17,124 nucleotides of DNA from CAG-791 sp963658695 (GCA_963658695.1 CAVKRN010000053.1:1-17124), one strand, 5' to 3'; shown: positions 1 to 7,562, numbered from the stretch's first letter. Notes: generated by a model from the sequence alone, not told the origin. Numbers and translations: made by a program.

Positions 1-29
1 CACAAAATCGCACTGCCCATTTCCTGACG

Positions 30-45
30 ATCAGCCCCGGCTGAT
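30..45. repeat. Short perfect inverted repeat downstream of the lipoprotein gene
   Basis: ATCAGC, a short centre and GCTGAT form a perfect palindrome-like hairpin about 40 bases beyond the lipoprotein stop codon. On the transcribed minus strand no T-run follows, so it is not a convincing intrinsic terminator. A second weak hairpin (ACCG/CGGT, 56-70) lies next to it. Together they may mark the 3' end of the exporter operon, but that is inference. I see no gene in 1-85. Confidence 0.35.
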
Positions 46-85
46 TGCAGTTCAACCGTCGCTAGCGGTCGTGTAAACTGTTACG

Positions 86-424
86 TCACTCGATGCTCAG
101 GTTGAATCCGATTTCCTCGTCGCACAGAACTTCTGCCGACTTGTTCTCATAGTGCAGCGTGAAGGGATGTTCGACGCCGCTTTGGTCCGTAAGAACAAAC
201 TTATAGTCGCCGTTCTTATTCACGGTAACGGTAATTCCATCCTCCGTTGTTGCACCGTTCACAAGTCCCTCCGGAATCTGGGTCAGCTGATAATTACTCA
301 TATCCTGAACTTCGATATGAATGGTTGAGCGGTTGCCGCATCCTGCCAGAACGAACATCAGGCAAAGCACGCAGGCCAGTGTGAGCACTCTTCTATGGTT
401 TTTGTTTTTCGATACACAATTCAT
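86..424 (-). CDS. Small predicted lipoprotein of unknown function
   Basis: A 112-residue protein. A basic N-terminus (KNKNHRR) is followed by a hydrophobic stretch and a lipobox LAGC with Cys29 as the lipidation site, so it should be a membrane-anchored lipoprotein on the outer face. The remaining ~83 residues are acidic and look beta-rich (alternating ITVTVNKNGDYKFVLTD pattern); I recognise no named family. The start is set by AAAGGAA about 9 nt upstream of ATG and by the 4-nt ATGA overlap with the preceding acyltransferase gene, which implies translational coupling. An in-frame ATG further upstream lies inside the acyltransferase gene in a different frame and is not used. As last visible gene of the exporter operon it could be an accessory or self-protection protein, but nothing in the sequence shows this. 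Confidence 0.85.
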   Translation of the reverse strand: MNCVSKNKNHRRVLTLACVLCLMFVLAGCGNRSTIHIEVQDMSNYQLTQIPEGLVNGATTEDGITVTVNKNGDYKFVLTDQSGVEHPFTLHYENKSAEVLCDEEIGFNLSIE

Positions 425-1557
425 TTTTTTCTGTTCCTTTCTTTTTGTATCTGTTTCGTATCCGTCAATTTTAACACACGATTTGAAAGCGCATTTGCTA
501 TCGGTGTAACCACCTCTGCCAGGAGCAAGGAAACCCAGATGCTCGCCAGCACCATTGGCACGTAGAACAAAAAGCGCATCGCCGCCTGCGGCACCTGCTC
601 GTTGAGTAACGGGTACAGTATCTGATCCGGAAACCAGGACAGAAGGTATGCCGCAAAGGTCAGGGATGAGAGCTTCATCCAAATGTGCCTCCCCCGATCC
701 GAACACTTAGAGGTATCCAGTGAACGCACCAGCTGGAACAGCAGCACCGCATCCACGGTATGCATCAAGCTTCCCCAGCCATTCCAGTCCCCGTCGGCAA
801 AAATCCCATTGCAATTTCTTCCGATCGAGTACGCTCCTCCCAACAGGACACATATTAAAAGGAGCAAAAACAGCCTCCCCGATCGGCTGCACCTGCCGAT
901 CCACCGAATTCCATCTGCGTCCGCCGCATCGTACTCCCGAAGGTAAGCACCGATGCAGTAATACGTAACCGGATACAATCCCTTCCACCAATCCGGAAGA
1001 AGTGCATGTCCTGCCATATCCATGACGCTCGGGAGTACCGTCAGCACCAGTAGCACCGACAGTAAAGCCCTGTGCCCGCCCCGGTCCGGTATTTCTCTCC
1101 AGAGCACATTCAGAAACGGAATCAAAAGTGCAAGTCCCAGGTACATTTCCACGTACCAGGAATAATGCTGGAAGCCAAATATCGCTTCAACACTGCCCAT
1201 CACACCCAGACGTTCACCTTGAACAAGCATCCGAAACAATAGAACAAGAATGCTAACGATCAGATAAAGGACGTACACAGAAACCAGCTTCCGGTAGAAG
1301 TTCCAAAGCCCCTGCGCCGATATGGAAATTCGGCGGCCGCTCTCCAGATATCCTGTCAGCAGCAAAAACAGCGGCACGCAGGTCATGCAGAAGGTGAGAA
1401 CCACGGTCATCAGGTACATCCCAGCCCCGGAAACCGGCGTACTGTAATATTCGGAATTGAGGAAAAAATGCACCGACGGCACCAGCGCAAACGCCAGGAC
1501 ACGAATTCTGTCCAGACTGATATCTCTGCCGTTTTCTTTTGCTGTATTCACACCCAT
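421..1557 (-). CDS. Integral membrane acyltransferase (acyltransferase 3 family)
   Basis: A 378-residue polytopic membrane protein with about ten hydrophobic segments. The N-terminal SLDRIRVLAFALVPSVH stretch (residues 14-30) carries the Arg residues and His30 characteristic of the acyltransferase 3 family, and VPLFLLLTGY (61-70) matches the conserved second motif. Length is normal. Members transfer acyl groups, often acetyl or succinyl from the cytoplasm, to sugars, wall polymers or secondary metabolites at the membrane; the substrate here cannot be read from sequence. The start is supported by AGAAGG about 9 nt upstream. It follows the second exporter ABC gene by 49 bp and its TGA overlaps the lipoprotein ATG, so it belongs to the exporter operon. 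It may modify the exported product or the envelope of the producer; that is inference. Confidence 0.85.
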   Translation of the reverse strand: MGVNTAKENGRDISLDRIRVLAFALVPSVHFFLNSEYYSTPVSGAGMYLMTVVLTFCMTCVPLFLLLTGYLESGRRISISAQGLWNFYRKLVSVYVLYLIVSILVLLFRMLVQGERLGVMGSVEAIFGFQHYSWYVEMYLGLALLIPFLNVLWREIPDRGGHRALLSVLLVLTVLPSVMDMAGHALLPDWWKGLYPVTYYCIGAYLREYDAADADGIRWIGRCSRSGRLFLLLLICVLLGGAYSIGRNCNGIFADGDWNGWGSLMHTVDAVLLFQLVRSLDTSKCSDRGRHIWMKLSSLTFAAYLLSWFPDQILYPLLNEQVPQAAMRFLFYVPMVLASIWVSLLLAEVVTPIANALSNRVLKLTDTKQIQKERNRKK

Positions 1558-1606
1558 CCACGAGCCTTCTTATCGTTTGGTATCTGTTCAGCGAATGTTC
1601 CGCCTG

Positions 1607-3802
1607 CTACTCCCCTTCCAGACGCTGTCTTGCAACAAGCTCTGCAAAAATCCCCTTTTGAGCAAGGAGTTCCTCATAGGTTCCGTCCTCTGCAACTCTT
1701 CCGCCGTCCAGAACAACGATTCTATCACAGTGACGAATGGTAGAAAGCCGGTGTGCAATCACAACACGCGTACAATGCAAACTCTCCAAAGAATCCGACA
1801 CCAGCTTCTGCGTAATATTATCCAGCGCAGAGGTGGCCTCGTCCAGCATCAGGATCTGCGGCTTTGGCGCAATGGCTCGCGCAATCATCAGCCGCTGCTT
1901 CTGTCCGCCGGAAATACCGCCTGTCCCCTCGTAAATCAGCGTGTGCATCCCCATTGGCATGGCACGGATATCGTCATCCAGCCCCGCAAGGCGTGCCGCC
2001 TCCCAGGCGTCTTCCATGGTAAGATGCGGCGCAGAAATCACAATATTAGAATAGATATCTCCGTAGAAAAGCCTGCCGTTTTGCATCACAGTTCCGATAT
2101 TTCTGCGCACGGACCGAAGATCCAGCGTTGTCAGGTCCTGTCCGTTATAGTATACCGCTCCCTTCTGAGGCGTCTCGAACCCCAAAAGAAGACGCATGAG
2201 TGTTGATTTCCCGCATCCGGTAGCCCCTACAATTGCAACATACTGTCCGGCACGGATTTTCAGACTCAAATCATCCAAAACAAGAGGCCCCTTCTCGTTA
2301 TAACGGAAGGAAATGTGGCTTAACTCAATGTTCCCGGAAAGCTGTGAAATCATTTTTTTATGCTCCGAGATCTCGGGCTCTGCGTCCAGAATGGGCTGCA
2401 GCATTTGCAAAATCGGTTTGATCTGCGCCAAGGTTTCCGCCATGCCAACCAACATGGCAAACGCCCCCATCACCATACCGTACGCACTGTTAAAGGCATA
2501 ATAGTCTGCCAGCAAAACTCCTGTCCGTACTGCAAAGAAATAGATGACGATACTGCCCACCAGAGAAATGCAGCTGGTAGCAACACTGGAAAATTTCAGA
2601 AAAGCCGGCGGATCATACTGGAGCCGGGCAGGTCTTGCGTACGCATCTGCCCACTTTGCAAAGGCGCGCTTCTCCGCACCTGCCAGTCGAATTTTCTGAA
2701 TGCTTGATACCAGAGAATATTCAAGACCGGCCTCCTTGGCAGAAAGCTCCATCTGCTGCCGGGAAACCTGGATTTGCAGCAAGGTTGTACACACGGAAAT
2801 CAGCACCGTACCTATGATAACAGCAATTCCAGGCAGCACAAGCCCCGGCCCGTAAGAAGCCATCTGTGCGATATACATCAAAGAAAAGAGGCAGGTAAGT
2901 CCGGTGGTCAGAAGCGCATCCGAGAGCATGCTGCACAACGATGTCATATACCCCATGCGATTGGCAAGATCACCGGAGGAATACTCCCGGAAAAACGCGG
3001 CCGGCAGGGAGAGAATTCGCATCATGCACGCAGCCTCCACCTGCACATTCGTTTTGCGTCCAAGCCGGTTCATGGCCAGCTTCTTAGCTGCTCCGATGAG
3101 CACCTGCGAGAGCTGCAGACAAACCATACAGCCAAATACCGCCAGCAAGAAGCGAAGGCTTTTGCGCTCGATCACAGGGCCATATATCAGCTGCTGCATT
3201 TTGGGGAGCAAAAGTCCAAGAGCCGTAATGGCCAGGGTTGATAGCCCCAACATGGCAAAATCTCCTGCAGTGAGGCAGGAAACCATATACTGCAGCAAAT
3301 CACGAATGCTTATTTTCCTGAGTGGAAGCGGCCGGTAAAAGCAAATCGCATCTTCACCAATGAGCGCTGCATTTCGGGAACGAATCCGGATCCACTTTCT
3401 GCTTTCTGCGTCAAAATAACGGTATCCCGACCATCGCCCCGGGAGCAATGCCACCGGAGTTCCGTTATCCCTTCGGAACCCCAGCATCGCCCCCACTGCA
3501 TCCTCGTACCACGTTCCCTGCAGCTTCACACACCGCTGCATGATTCCGGATGGACGCAAGATGTACTCCAGACGATCCTTCACATCCATGTCGTTCCCAT
3601 CATCGCCCGGGAGGCTGGCCGGGCGAGCATGATAGTACTTTAGAATCACATCAATGGCATCCTGGGTGTAGGAGTAATCATCGTCCAATACGCGCGATAT
3701 CTTGTCTCCCGCAACAACCCCCGCCAGCTTGGCAAAAGCGTCTGAAAAGACGTCATTATCCTGCTGCACGCGTTGTTTGATTTGCTCGTCAAACCATCCC
3801 AT
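1607..3802 (-). CDS. NHLP-type exporter ABC subunit 2 (permease-ATPase with non-catalytic N-terminus)
   Basis: A 731-residue half-transporter. Residues 1-160 form a cytoplasmic domain without a cysteine-protease motif. Its end (VALLP, then YRYFDAESRKW and FYRPLP at 155-160) resembles the family's degenerate C39-like N-terminus. Transmembrane segments of the exporter fold run from about 182 to 455. The ATPase has Walker A GATGCGKST (526-534), Q574, signature ISGGQKQR (630-637), Walker B ILMLDEATS (650-658) and His684, all intact. This layout matches the NHLM/NHLP microcin ABC subunit 2. It probably forms a heterodimer with the C39-bearing gene 90 bp upstream. The ATG has GGAAG 12 nt upstream. 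The acyltransferase follows after 49 bp. Confidence 0.88.
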   Translation of the reverse strand: MGWFDEQIKQRVQQDNDVFSDAFAKLAGVVAGDKISRVLDDDYSYTQDAIDVILKYYHARPASLPGDDGNDMDVKDRLEYILRPSGIMQRCVKLQGTWYEDAVGAMLGFRRDNGTPVALLPGRWSGYRYFDAESRKWIRIRSRNAALIGEDAICFYRPLPLRKISIRDLLQYMVSCLTAGDFAMLGLSTLAITALGLLLPKMQQLIYGPVIERKSLRFLLAVFGCMVCLQLSQVLIGAAKKLAMNRLGRKTNVQVEAACMMRILSLPAAFFREYSSGDLANRMGYMTSLCSMLSDALLTTGLTCLFSLMYIAQMASYGPGLVLPGIAVIIGTVLISVCTTLLQIQVSRQQMELSAKEAGLEYSLVSSIQKIRLAGAEKRAFAKWADAYARPARLQYDPPAFLKFSSVATSCISLVGSIVIYFFAVRTGVLLADYYAFNSAYGMVMGAFAMLVGMAETLAQIKPILQMLQPILDAEPEISEHKKMISQLSGNIELSHISFRYNEKGPLVLDDLSLKIRAGQYVAIVGATGCGKSTLMRLLLGFETPQKGAVYYNGQDLTTLDLRSVRRNIGTVMQNGRLFYGDIYSNIVISAPHLTMEDAWEAARLAGLDDDIRAMPMGMHTLIYEGTGGISGGQKQRLMIARAIAPKPQILMLDEATSALDNITQKLVSDSLESLHCTRVVIAHRLSTIRHCDRIVVLDGGRVAEDGTYEELLAQKGIFAELVARQRLEGE

Positions 3803-3836
3803 AGCTAAGTGCTTCCTTTTGGTCGAGTGTACGAAC

Positions 3837-3849
3837 GCCGCCAGGCGGC
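3837..3849. repeat. Intra-operon hairpin between the two ABC exporter genes
   Basis: GCCGC-CAG-GCGGC forms a compact 5-bp GC hairpin in the 90-bp gap between the two exporter genes. No T-run follows on the minus strand, so it is unlikely to terminate; it may act as an mRNA stability or processing element. The rest of the gap is AT-rich and holds no reading frame I can support. Confidence 0.5.
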
Positions 3850-3892
3850 AGATTTTAGCATTATTTTAGAAACGATACCGGTTCAGTGGCAT

Positions 3893-6079
3893 CTATTCGT
3901 CCGCCACAAGCTGCGTGTAAACGCCGCCTTTGGCATAAAGTTCCTCATGGGTCCCCCGCTCTGCAACCCTTCCGTGATCCAACACAATGATTTCATCGCA
4001 GTCCCGGATGGTGCTGAGCCTGTGTGCAACCACAACGCAGGTGATTCCGCGGTCCCGAATGGATTTCACCACATCAAATTCTGTTTTTGCATCCAGTGCG
4101 GATGTCGCCTCATCCATAACAATAATGGAAGGATCTCCAGCCAGAACCCTGGCAATCTCCAGACGCTGCCGTTCACCGCCGGAGAGATTCTTTCCGCCTT
4201 CTACCAGCTCATACTGATACCCGCCTTCTCGCTGCAAAATGGTGTCATGGATGCTCGCATCTCTGGCAGCAAGAATCATCTCAAAATCCTCGATGGAGGA
4301 ATCCCACATTTTGATGTTATTGGCGATGGTATCCGCGAACAGAACAATATCCTGATCCACCACCGAAAGCGAACCGGTAAGCACATTCCGATCAATGGCA
4401 TCGATGGGCTTTCCGTCAAAAAGGATCTCCCCGGACCACGGCTGATACAAGCCGGAGATCAGCTTTGCCAACGTGGATTTGCCGCTTCCGGACGCCCCGA
4501 CAAAAGCCACTCGCTTCCCCGGTGTAAGCGTCATGGAAAAATCCTCAATCAGCGGCCTTTCCAGTCTGGAATATCCAAATGTCACATGTTTCAGTTCAAT
4601 CTGTCCGGAAAGCTTGCTGTAGCTTTGTCCCTGCATATAGTGGTCCGTGCGGCACAAGGGATCCACCGGATACTCCATCACATCCTCAATTCGTTCCATG
4701 CTCGTTCGAAGCTCCATCAGCGACTGGGATGCCGAAACCAGCTGAAGCGCCGGAGACAGAAAAGACGTAAGAAATCCGGAAAATGCCGTGATCATACCAA
4801 CAGTCCAGTTGCCCTGCTGGCACAGATATACACTTCCCATCAGGACTATTGCACCGGTAAGCACGGAAATCGCAGAAGGAATGATTCCCATGTACGCTTC
4901 CATTCTGGAAAATCGAACCTCACCGGCATTGGCGCTGGCCTGATAGCCGGACCATTTTTCAAAAAAGCCGTTTTCCGCACCGGACGCCTTAATGGATTCC
5001 ACCATTTCAATGCCGGAAACCGTAGAACCTACAAGCTTCCCGGTATCTCGGCTGACCACGCGGGAAAGATCCACGCGCTTTTGCGACACACACCGGCTCA
5101 CTACTACATTCGCCAGAACCGATGTAATCCCGATCAAGGACAGCACCGGGCTGTATCGCAGCATCACAAAAAGATAAAAAGGCATTGTGATGGACTGAAT
5201 AAGGAGCGGTGCAAAGGTTTCAATGATGCTCGACGCGATACTCTCATTCTCCGTGCGCCGGTCGACAACATCACCAGCCATTCTCTGGGAGAAGAATTCC
5301 ATCGGCAAACGAAGAACATGCCACATATATTCGCTGTTGGCTACAATGGCGATCTTTCCATTGACCCTCAACGAGTAAACTTCCTGGATCCAGGTGACCA
5401 GAATCTGAATCACAGCAATAGCAGAAACGCCATAAATAAACGGCATAAACCACTCCGGATTCTCACCGTTTAAGAGATGATCCGCAAAGACATTGGAAAA
5501 CCCCGGCGTAATCAAACCGATCAGAGCCGTAATCAGTGTCGTTGCTACGACAAGAGCAAATGCATCCCCCGCTCCCGAAATCTTTTTTTGCACAAAGGGT
5601 AATACGCTTCTGGGCTTTCCGGAGGGCGTAAACCCCTCTTTCGGAGCAAATGCCATGCAAATCCCCGTATAGCACCGGTCAAAGGTGTCCATCGACACGG
5701 TATAATTTCCTTTTGCCGGATCGTTTATGATTGCTTTTCCCCGTTTGAATCCGCACAGAACCACAAAATGGTTGAAGTTCCAATGGATAATGCAGGGGAA
5801 TTCCCCCTGTCTGGTCAGCGCCTCTGAACTATAGCGGTACCCTTGCGCCCAAAGTCCGTAATGGCGAGCGGCCAGCACGATATTTTTCGCCTTGGATCCG
5901 TCCCGCGATACGCCGCAGTCCGCCCGCACCTGTTCCAGCGGAATCCATTTCCCATAATACGCCAGAATCATAGCAAGGCATGCGGCGCCGCATTCCAGAG
6001 CCTCCAGCTGCATCACAACCGGAACCTTTGCCGCGCCGTGCTGCAATGGCTTTGATGGATATGTTTTCTTACCAATCAT
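3893..6079 (-). CDS. NHLP-type peptidase (C39)/ABC exporter subunit 1
   Basis: A 728-residue peptide exporter that cleaves a leader and exports the product. The N-terminal C39 cysteine peptidase is complete: Cys30 in LECGAACLAMIL, His104 in NHFVVL and Asp120 in INDPAKG. Transmembrane segments lie at about 172-440, followed by the ATPase: Walker A GASGSGKST (528-536), signature NLSGGERQR (631-639), Walker B SIIVMDEATS (651-660) and His686. The family normally cuts after a double-glycine leader; the NHLM type serves nitrile-hydratase-like and Nif11-like leader peptides. The gene lies between a small membrane-fusion-like gene and ABC subunit 2, the usual NHLM order. AGGGAT sits about 8 nt before the ATG. 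All catalytic residues being present argues that a processed peptide exists, although none is visible in this window. Confidence 0.93.
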   Translation of the reverse strand: MIGKKTYPSKPLQHGAAKVPVVMQLEALECGAACLAMILAYYGKWIPLEQVRADCGVSRDGSKAKNIVLAARHYGLWAQGYRYSSEALTRQGEFPCIIHWNFNHFVVLCGFKRGKAIINDPAKGNYTVSMDTFDRCYTGICMAFAPKEGFTPSGKPRSVLPFVQKKISGAGDAFALVVATTLITALIGLITPGFSNVFADHLLNGENPEWFMPFIYGVSAIAVIQILVTWIQEVYSLRVNGKIAIVANSEYMWHVLRLPMEFFSQRMAGDVVDRRTENESIASSIIETFAPLLIQSITMPFYLFVMLRYSPVLSLIGITSVLANVVVSRCVSQKRVDLSRVVSRDTGKLVGSTVSGIEMVESIKASGAENGFFEKWSGYQASANAGEVRFSRMEAYMGIIPSAISVLTGAIVLMGSVYLCQQGNWTVGMITAFSGFLTSFLSPALQLVSASQSLMELRTSMERIEDVMEYPVDPLCRTDHYMQGQSYSKLSGQIELKHVTFGYSRLERPLIEDFSMTLTPGKRVAFVGASGSGKSTLAKLISGLYQPWSGEILFDGKPIDAIDRNVLTGSLSVVDQDIVLFADTIANNIKMWDSSIEDFEMILAARDASIHDTILQREGGYQYELVEGGKNLSGGERQRLEIARVLAGDPSIIVMDEATSALDAKTEFDVVKSIRDRGITCVVVAHRLSTIRDCDEIIVLDHGRVAERGTHEELYAKGGVYTQLVADE

Positions 6080-6111
6080 GCGCTTATCCCTGCTTTGTCA
6101 CTCGTTACACT

Positions 6112-6179
6112 GTATCGAAAATGGTTGCTGCACATTCTCCGGTCAGCGACGGATCCCGGCGAATGAAGGTATCGAAAAT
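6112..6179. repeat. 11-bp direct repeat in the exporter intergenic gap
   Basis: GTATCGAAAAT occurs exactly twice, at 6112-6122 and 6169-6179, 57 bp apart, within the 131-bp gap between the membrane-fusion-like gene and the C39 exporter gene. Its role is unknown. It could be chance, a regulator half-site pair, or the scar of a small duplication. Confidence 0.5.
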
Positions 6180-6211
6180 ACTTCTGTGCAGCCCGCTGCA
6201 CCTGATCCCAT
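6143..6211 (-). other. Possible 22-codon ORF coupled to the preceding stop codon
   Basis: The stop codon of the membrane-fusion-like gene overlaps an ATG (TGATG). That ATG opens a 22-residue frame, MGSGAAGCTEVFSIPSFAGI plus two arginines, ending in TGA. There is no Shine-Dalgarno sequence, so translation would depend on termination-reinitiation. It has no clear leader with a double-glycine cleavage site, and its coding status is doubtful. It is listed because a tiny ORF placed directly before a processing exporter deserves a check. Confidence 0.15.
6186..6201. repeat. Perfect hairpin between the membrane-fusion-like and C39 exporter genes
   Basis: GTGCAG-CCCG-CTGCAC is a perfect 6-bp stem with a 4-nt loop, 10 bases after the upstream stop codon on the minus strand. 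No U-run follows. In this position it could attenuate or stabilise the mRNA and so set the ratio between the first gene and the two large ABC genes. That role is inferred. Confidence 0.55.
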
Positions 6212-6687
6212 CAGTGTAGAATAAAAAAGATAGGATGCAGGCTCTCCAAGGTGATGACCGCCGGGTATGTACCATCCTTCACGTCCTTCATATCCACATC
6301 TACTGCATAACAATAGTCGCCTATGGAAAAGCCGGAAATGTACAGCGCATAATCATCAAAATCAGCATCAATCTCCAGCGGAGTATCCGGAATGCTGCGG
6401 ATCCTGCCCTCCTGATCCCCGATCGTAACCGTCATACCTTCCTTCAGCTCCGAAATGTCCTTGGCAGAAACGTAGCAAATGGCTGCATCGCCATTCACCG
6501 ATGCACACACCTCCATCGTTGTTCCAACCGTTCCGAATATCCCCCAGATAACAACGCCGATCAGAAAAACGATCGCACCGGCAAGAATGATCCAAACCCC
6601 CGGACTTTCGACTCGAATGTATGCATTCAGTTCCTCAGGGGAATCTGCCCGGTCTATACTCGATTTCTTAAAAAGGCTTGCATGCAC
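6211..6687 (-). CDS. Miniature NHLP-type membrane-fusion (secretion) protein
   Basis: A 158-residue protein with a short cytoplasmic N-terminus, one membrane helix (about 31-52, ending WGIFG) and an ~100-residue beta-rich external domain. The N-terminal pattern DSPEELNAYIRVESPGVW resembles the start of NHLM bacteriocin secretion (HlyD-like) proteins, usually near 400 residues; this one lacks the coiled-coil hairpin and first lipoyl half. It starts with GTG at 6687, preceded by GGCAGGG at about 8 nt; the ATG 4 nt further on is out of frame. It is the first gene of the exporter operon and probably links the paired ABC exporter to the envelope. After its TGA the same frame stays open for 44 codons to the next gene, but the ending LESLHPIFFILH fits a normal family C-terminus. 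Confidence 0.75.
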   Translation of the reverse strand: MHASLFKKSSIDRADSPEELNAYIRVESPGVWIILAGAIVFLIGVVIWGIFGTVGTTMEVCASVNGDAAICYVSAKDISELKEGMTVTIGDQEGRIRSIPDTPLEIDADFDDYALYISGFSIGDYCYAVDVDMKDVKDGTYPAVITLESLHPIFFILH

Positions 6688-6737
6688 TGGTTTATTCCCT
6701 GCCTTTCGCTGCGCTACTCCAATCAGTAACAGAGTGG

Positions 6738-6766
6738 ATTATATCACATGTGTCACGGATCGGTTA
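6738..6766 (-). promoter_or_regulatory. Likely promoter of the exporter operon
   Basis: A perfect TATAAT -10 box lies at 6738-6743 on the minus strand, about 50 nt upstream of the GTG start. The -35 position at 17-bp spacing (6761-6766, TAACCG) is poor. The 8-bp palindrome CACATGTG sits in the spacer directly beside the -10 box. A strong -10 with a weak -35 suggests dependence on an activator or control by a protein at the palindrome. Confidence 0.6.
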
Positions 6767-6824
6767 CGGTACAGACGCCAACCAAGCGATAGGTGAACTG
6801 TTACAATGGATGCCCCCCACCACA

Positions 6825-6862
6825 AAGGGCAGGTCCGAAGAAATTCTCTTCGACCTGCCCTT
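6825..6862 (-). terminator. Terminator hairpin of the secreted-protein gene
   Basis: AAGGGCAGGTC (6825-6835) pairs perfectly with GACCTGCCCTT (6852-6862), and GAAG/CTTC extends the stem past a one-base bulge, giving about 15 bp. It starts 25 bases after the stop codon of the secreted-protein gene. The downstream U-run on the minus strand is only TTT, so efficiency is uncertain, but the stem is the strongest in the window. It separates that gene from the exporter operon promoter. Confidence 0.7.
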
Positions 6863-6887
6863 GTTCTGCAACGCCAGTTCTGCCGTG

Positions 6888-7562
6888 TCACTTGCTGATC
6901 TTCTTATCCGCCGTCATGCCCATATCCTTTCCAAAGAGGATATAGAACAGATAGTAGTTGGCATTATCATCGCCAAGATACTGCTGCAGCCACGGATAAT
7001 TGCTCTTGAAATAGGAAATATTGAAGGTCTGGTTGGCAGAGCGCCCCAGCGCCATTCCCGTTGTCAAAAAATCTACCAGCATTGTATTGGGATCGTAGGT
7101 GCCGTATGCCGCCTGCAGATCTGGGTTGGCTGCCCAGTACCAGACCGGATCGAACACATCCTTGTAGTCGTCCGTTGTGAACGCCTGATTCGTTCCGAAA
7201 TGGTACAGAAAGCCTGAAATTAATCCGTCGTTGTACAGCTTTTTCAGTGAATCCGCAGGAATGTTGGCCCCGCTGTTGATCATGTTCAGGATGTTCCCCT
7301 GGTAGATTCGCTGATACCGCAGGGCCTGCTTGAGCTGCTGGTACACACCGGTCGCATCGGTAAACGAATTGGTCAGCGCCGGCAGGAGTAGACTTTCCAT
7401 GCTGATGGACTGCGAATACTTGGTGTCGTAGGCTGCTTTTGCCTGCACCGAAAGCCCGGCCGTAAGGGGCGAAACAATCGTAGAAACCGCAATCGCTGCT
7501 CCGAGCAAAAGTCCGGTTACTCGTGTCTTTACAGAATGCTTTTTCTCTGTGTGTTTAATCAT
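6888..7562 (-). CDS. Secreted protein with two short aromatic repeats, function unknown
   Basis: A 224-residue protein with a Sec signal peptide: basic start, hydrophobic 17-38, likely cleavage after VQAKA (residue 43). The C-terminal half carries two related units, about 137-173 (FDPVWYWAANPDL, later FLTTGMALGR) and 180-215 (FNISYFKSNYPWL, later YILFGKDMG). Both follow F-x2-x-YW/F, P-x-L, then F-x3-G-x3-G. I recognise this repeat from surface and secreted proteins of Clostridia but know no biochemical role. The start is fixed by GGAGGG 9 nt before ATG. It has its own promoter and terminator, between the MacAB-like operon and the exporter operon. It lacks a double-glycine leader, so it is not an obvious substrate of the C39 exporter. 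Confidence 0.8.
   Translation of the reverse strand: MIKHTEKKHSVKTRVTGLLLGAAIAVSTIVSPLTAGLSVQAKAAYDTKYSQSISMESLLLPALTNSFTDATGVYQQLKQALRYQRIYQGNILNMINSGANIPADSLKKLYNDGLISGFLYHFGTNQAFTTDDYKDVFDPVWYWAANPDLQAAYGTYDPNTMLVDFLTTGMALGRSANQTFNISYFKSNYPWLQQYLGDDNANYYLFYILFGKDMGMTADKKISK

Noticed and set aside
3809..5473. Long open frame (554 codons) on the plus strand opposite the C39 exporter gene
   Set aside because: It is antisense to a gene with complete peptidase and ATPase motifs, has no ribosome site at its start, and its translation is low-complexity and matches no family I know. It is a codon-bias shadow.
6143..6211. The 22-codon ORF as the missing exporter substrate
   Set aside because: It has no ribosome site, no leader of usual length and no convincing double-glycine cleavage site. 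It is kept only as a low-confidence observation.
6888..7562. The secreted repeat protein as substrate of the C39 exporter
   Set aside because: It has a standard Sec signal peptide ending VQAKA and no double-glycine leader, and its own promoter and terminator separate it from the exporter operon.
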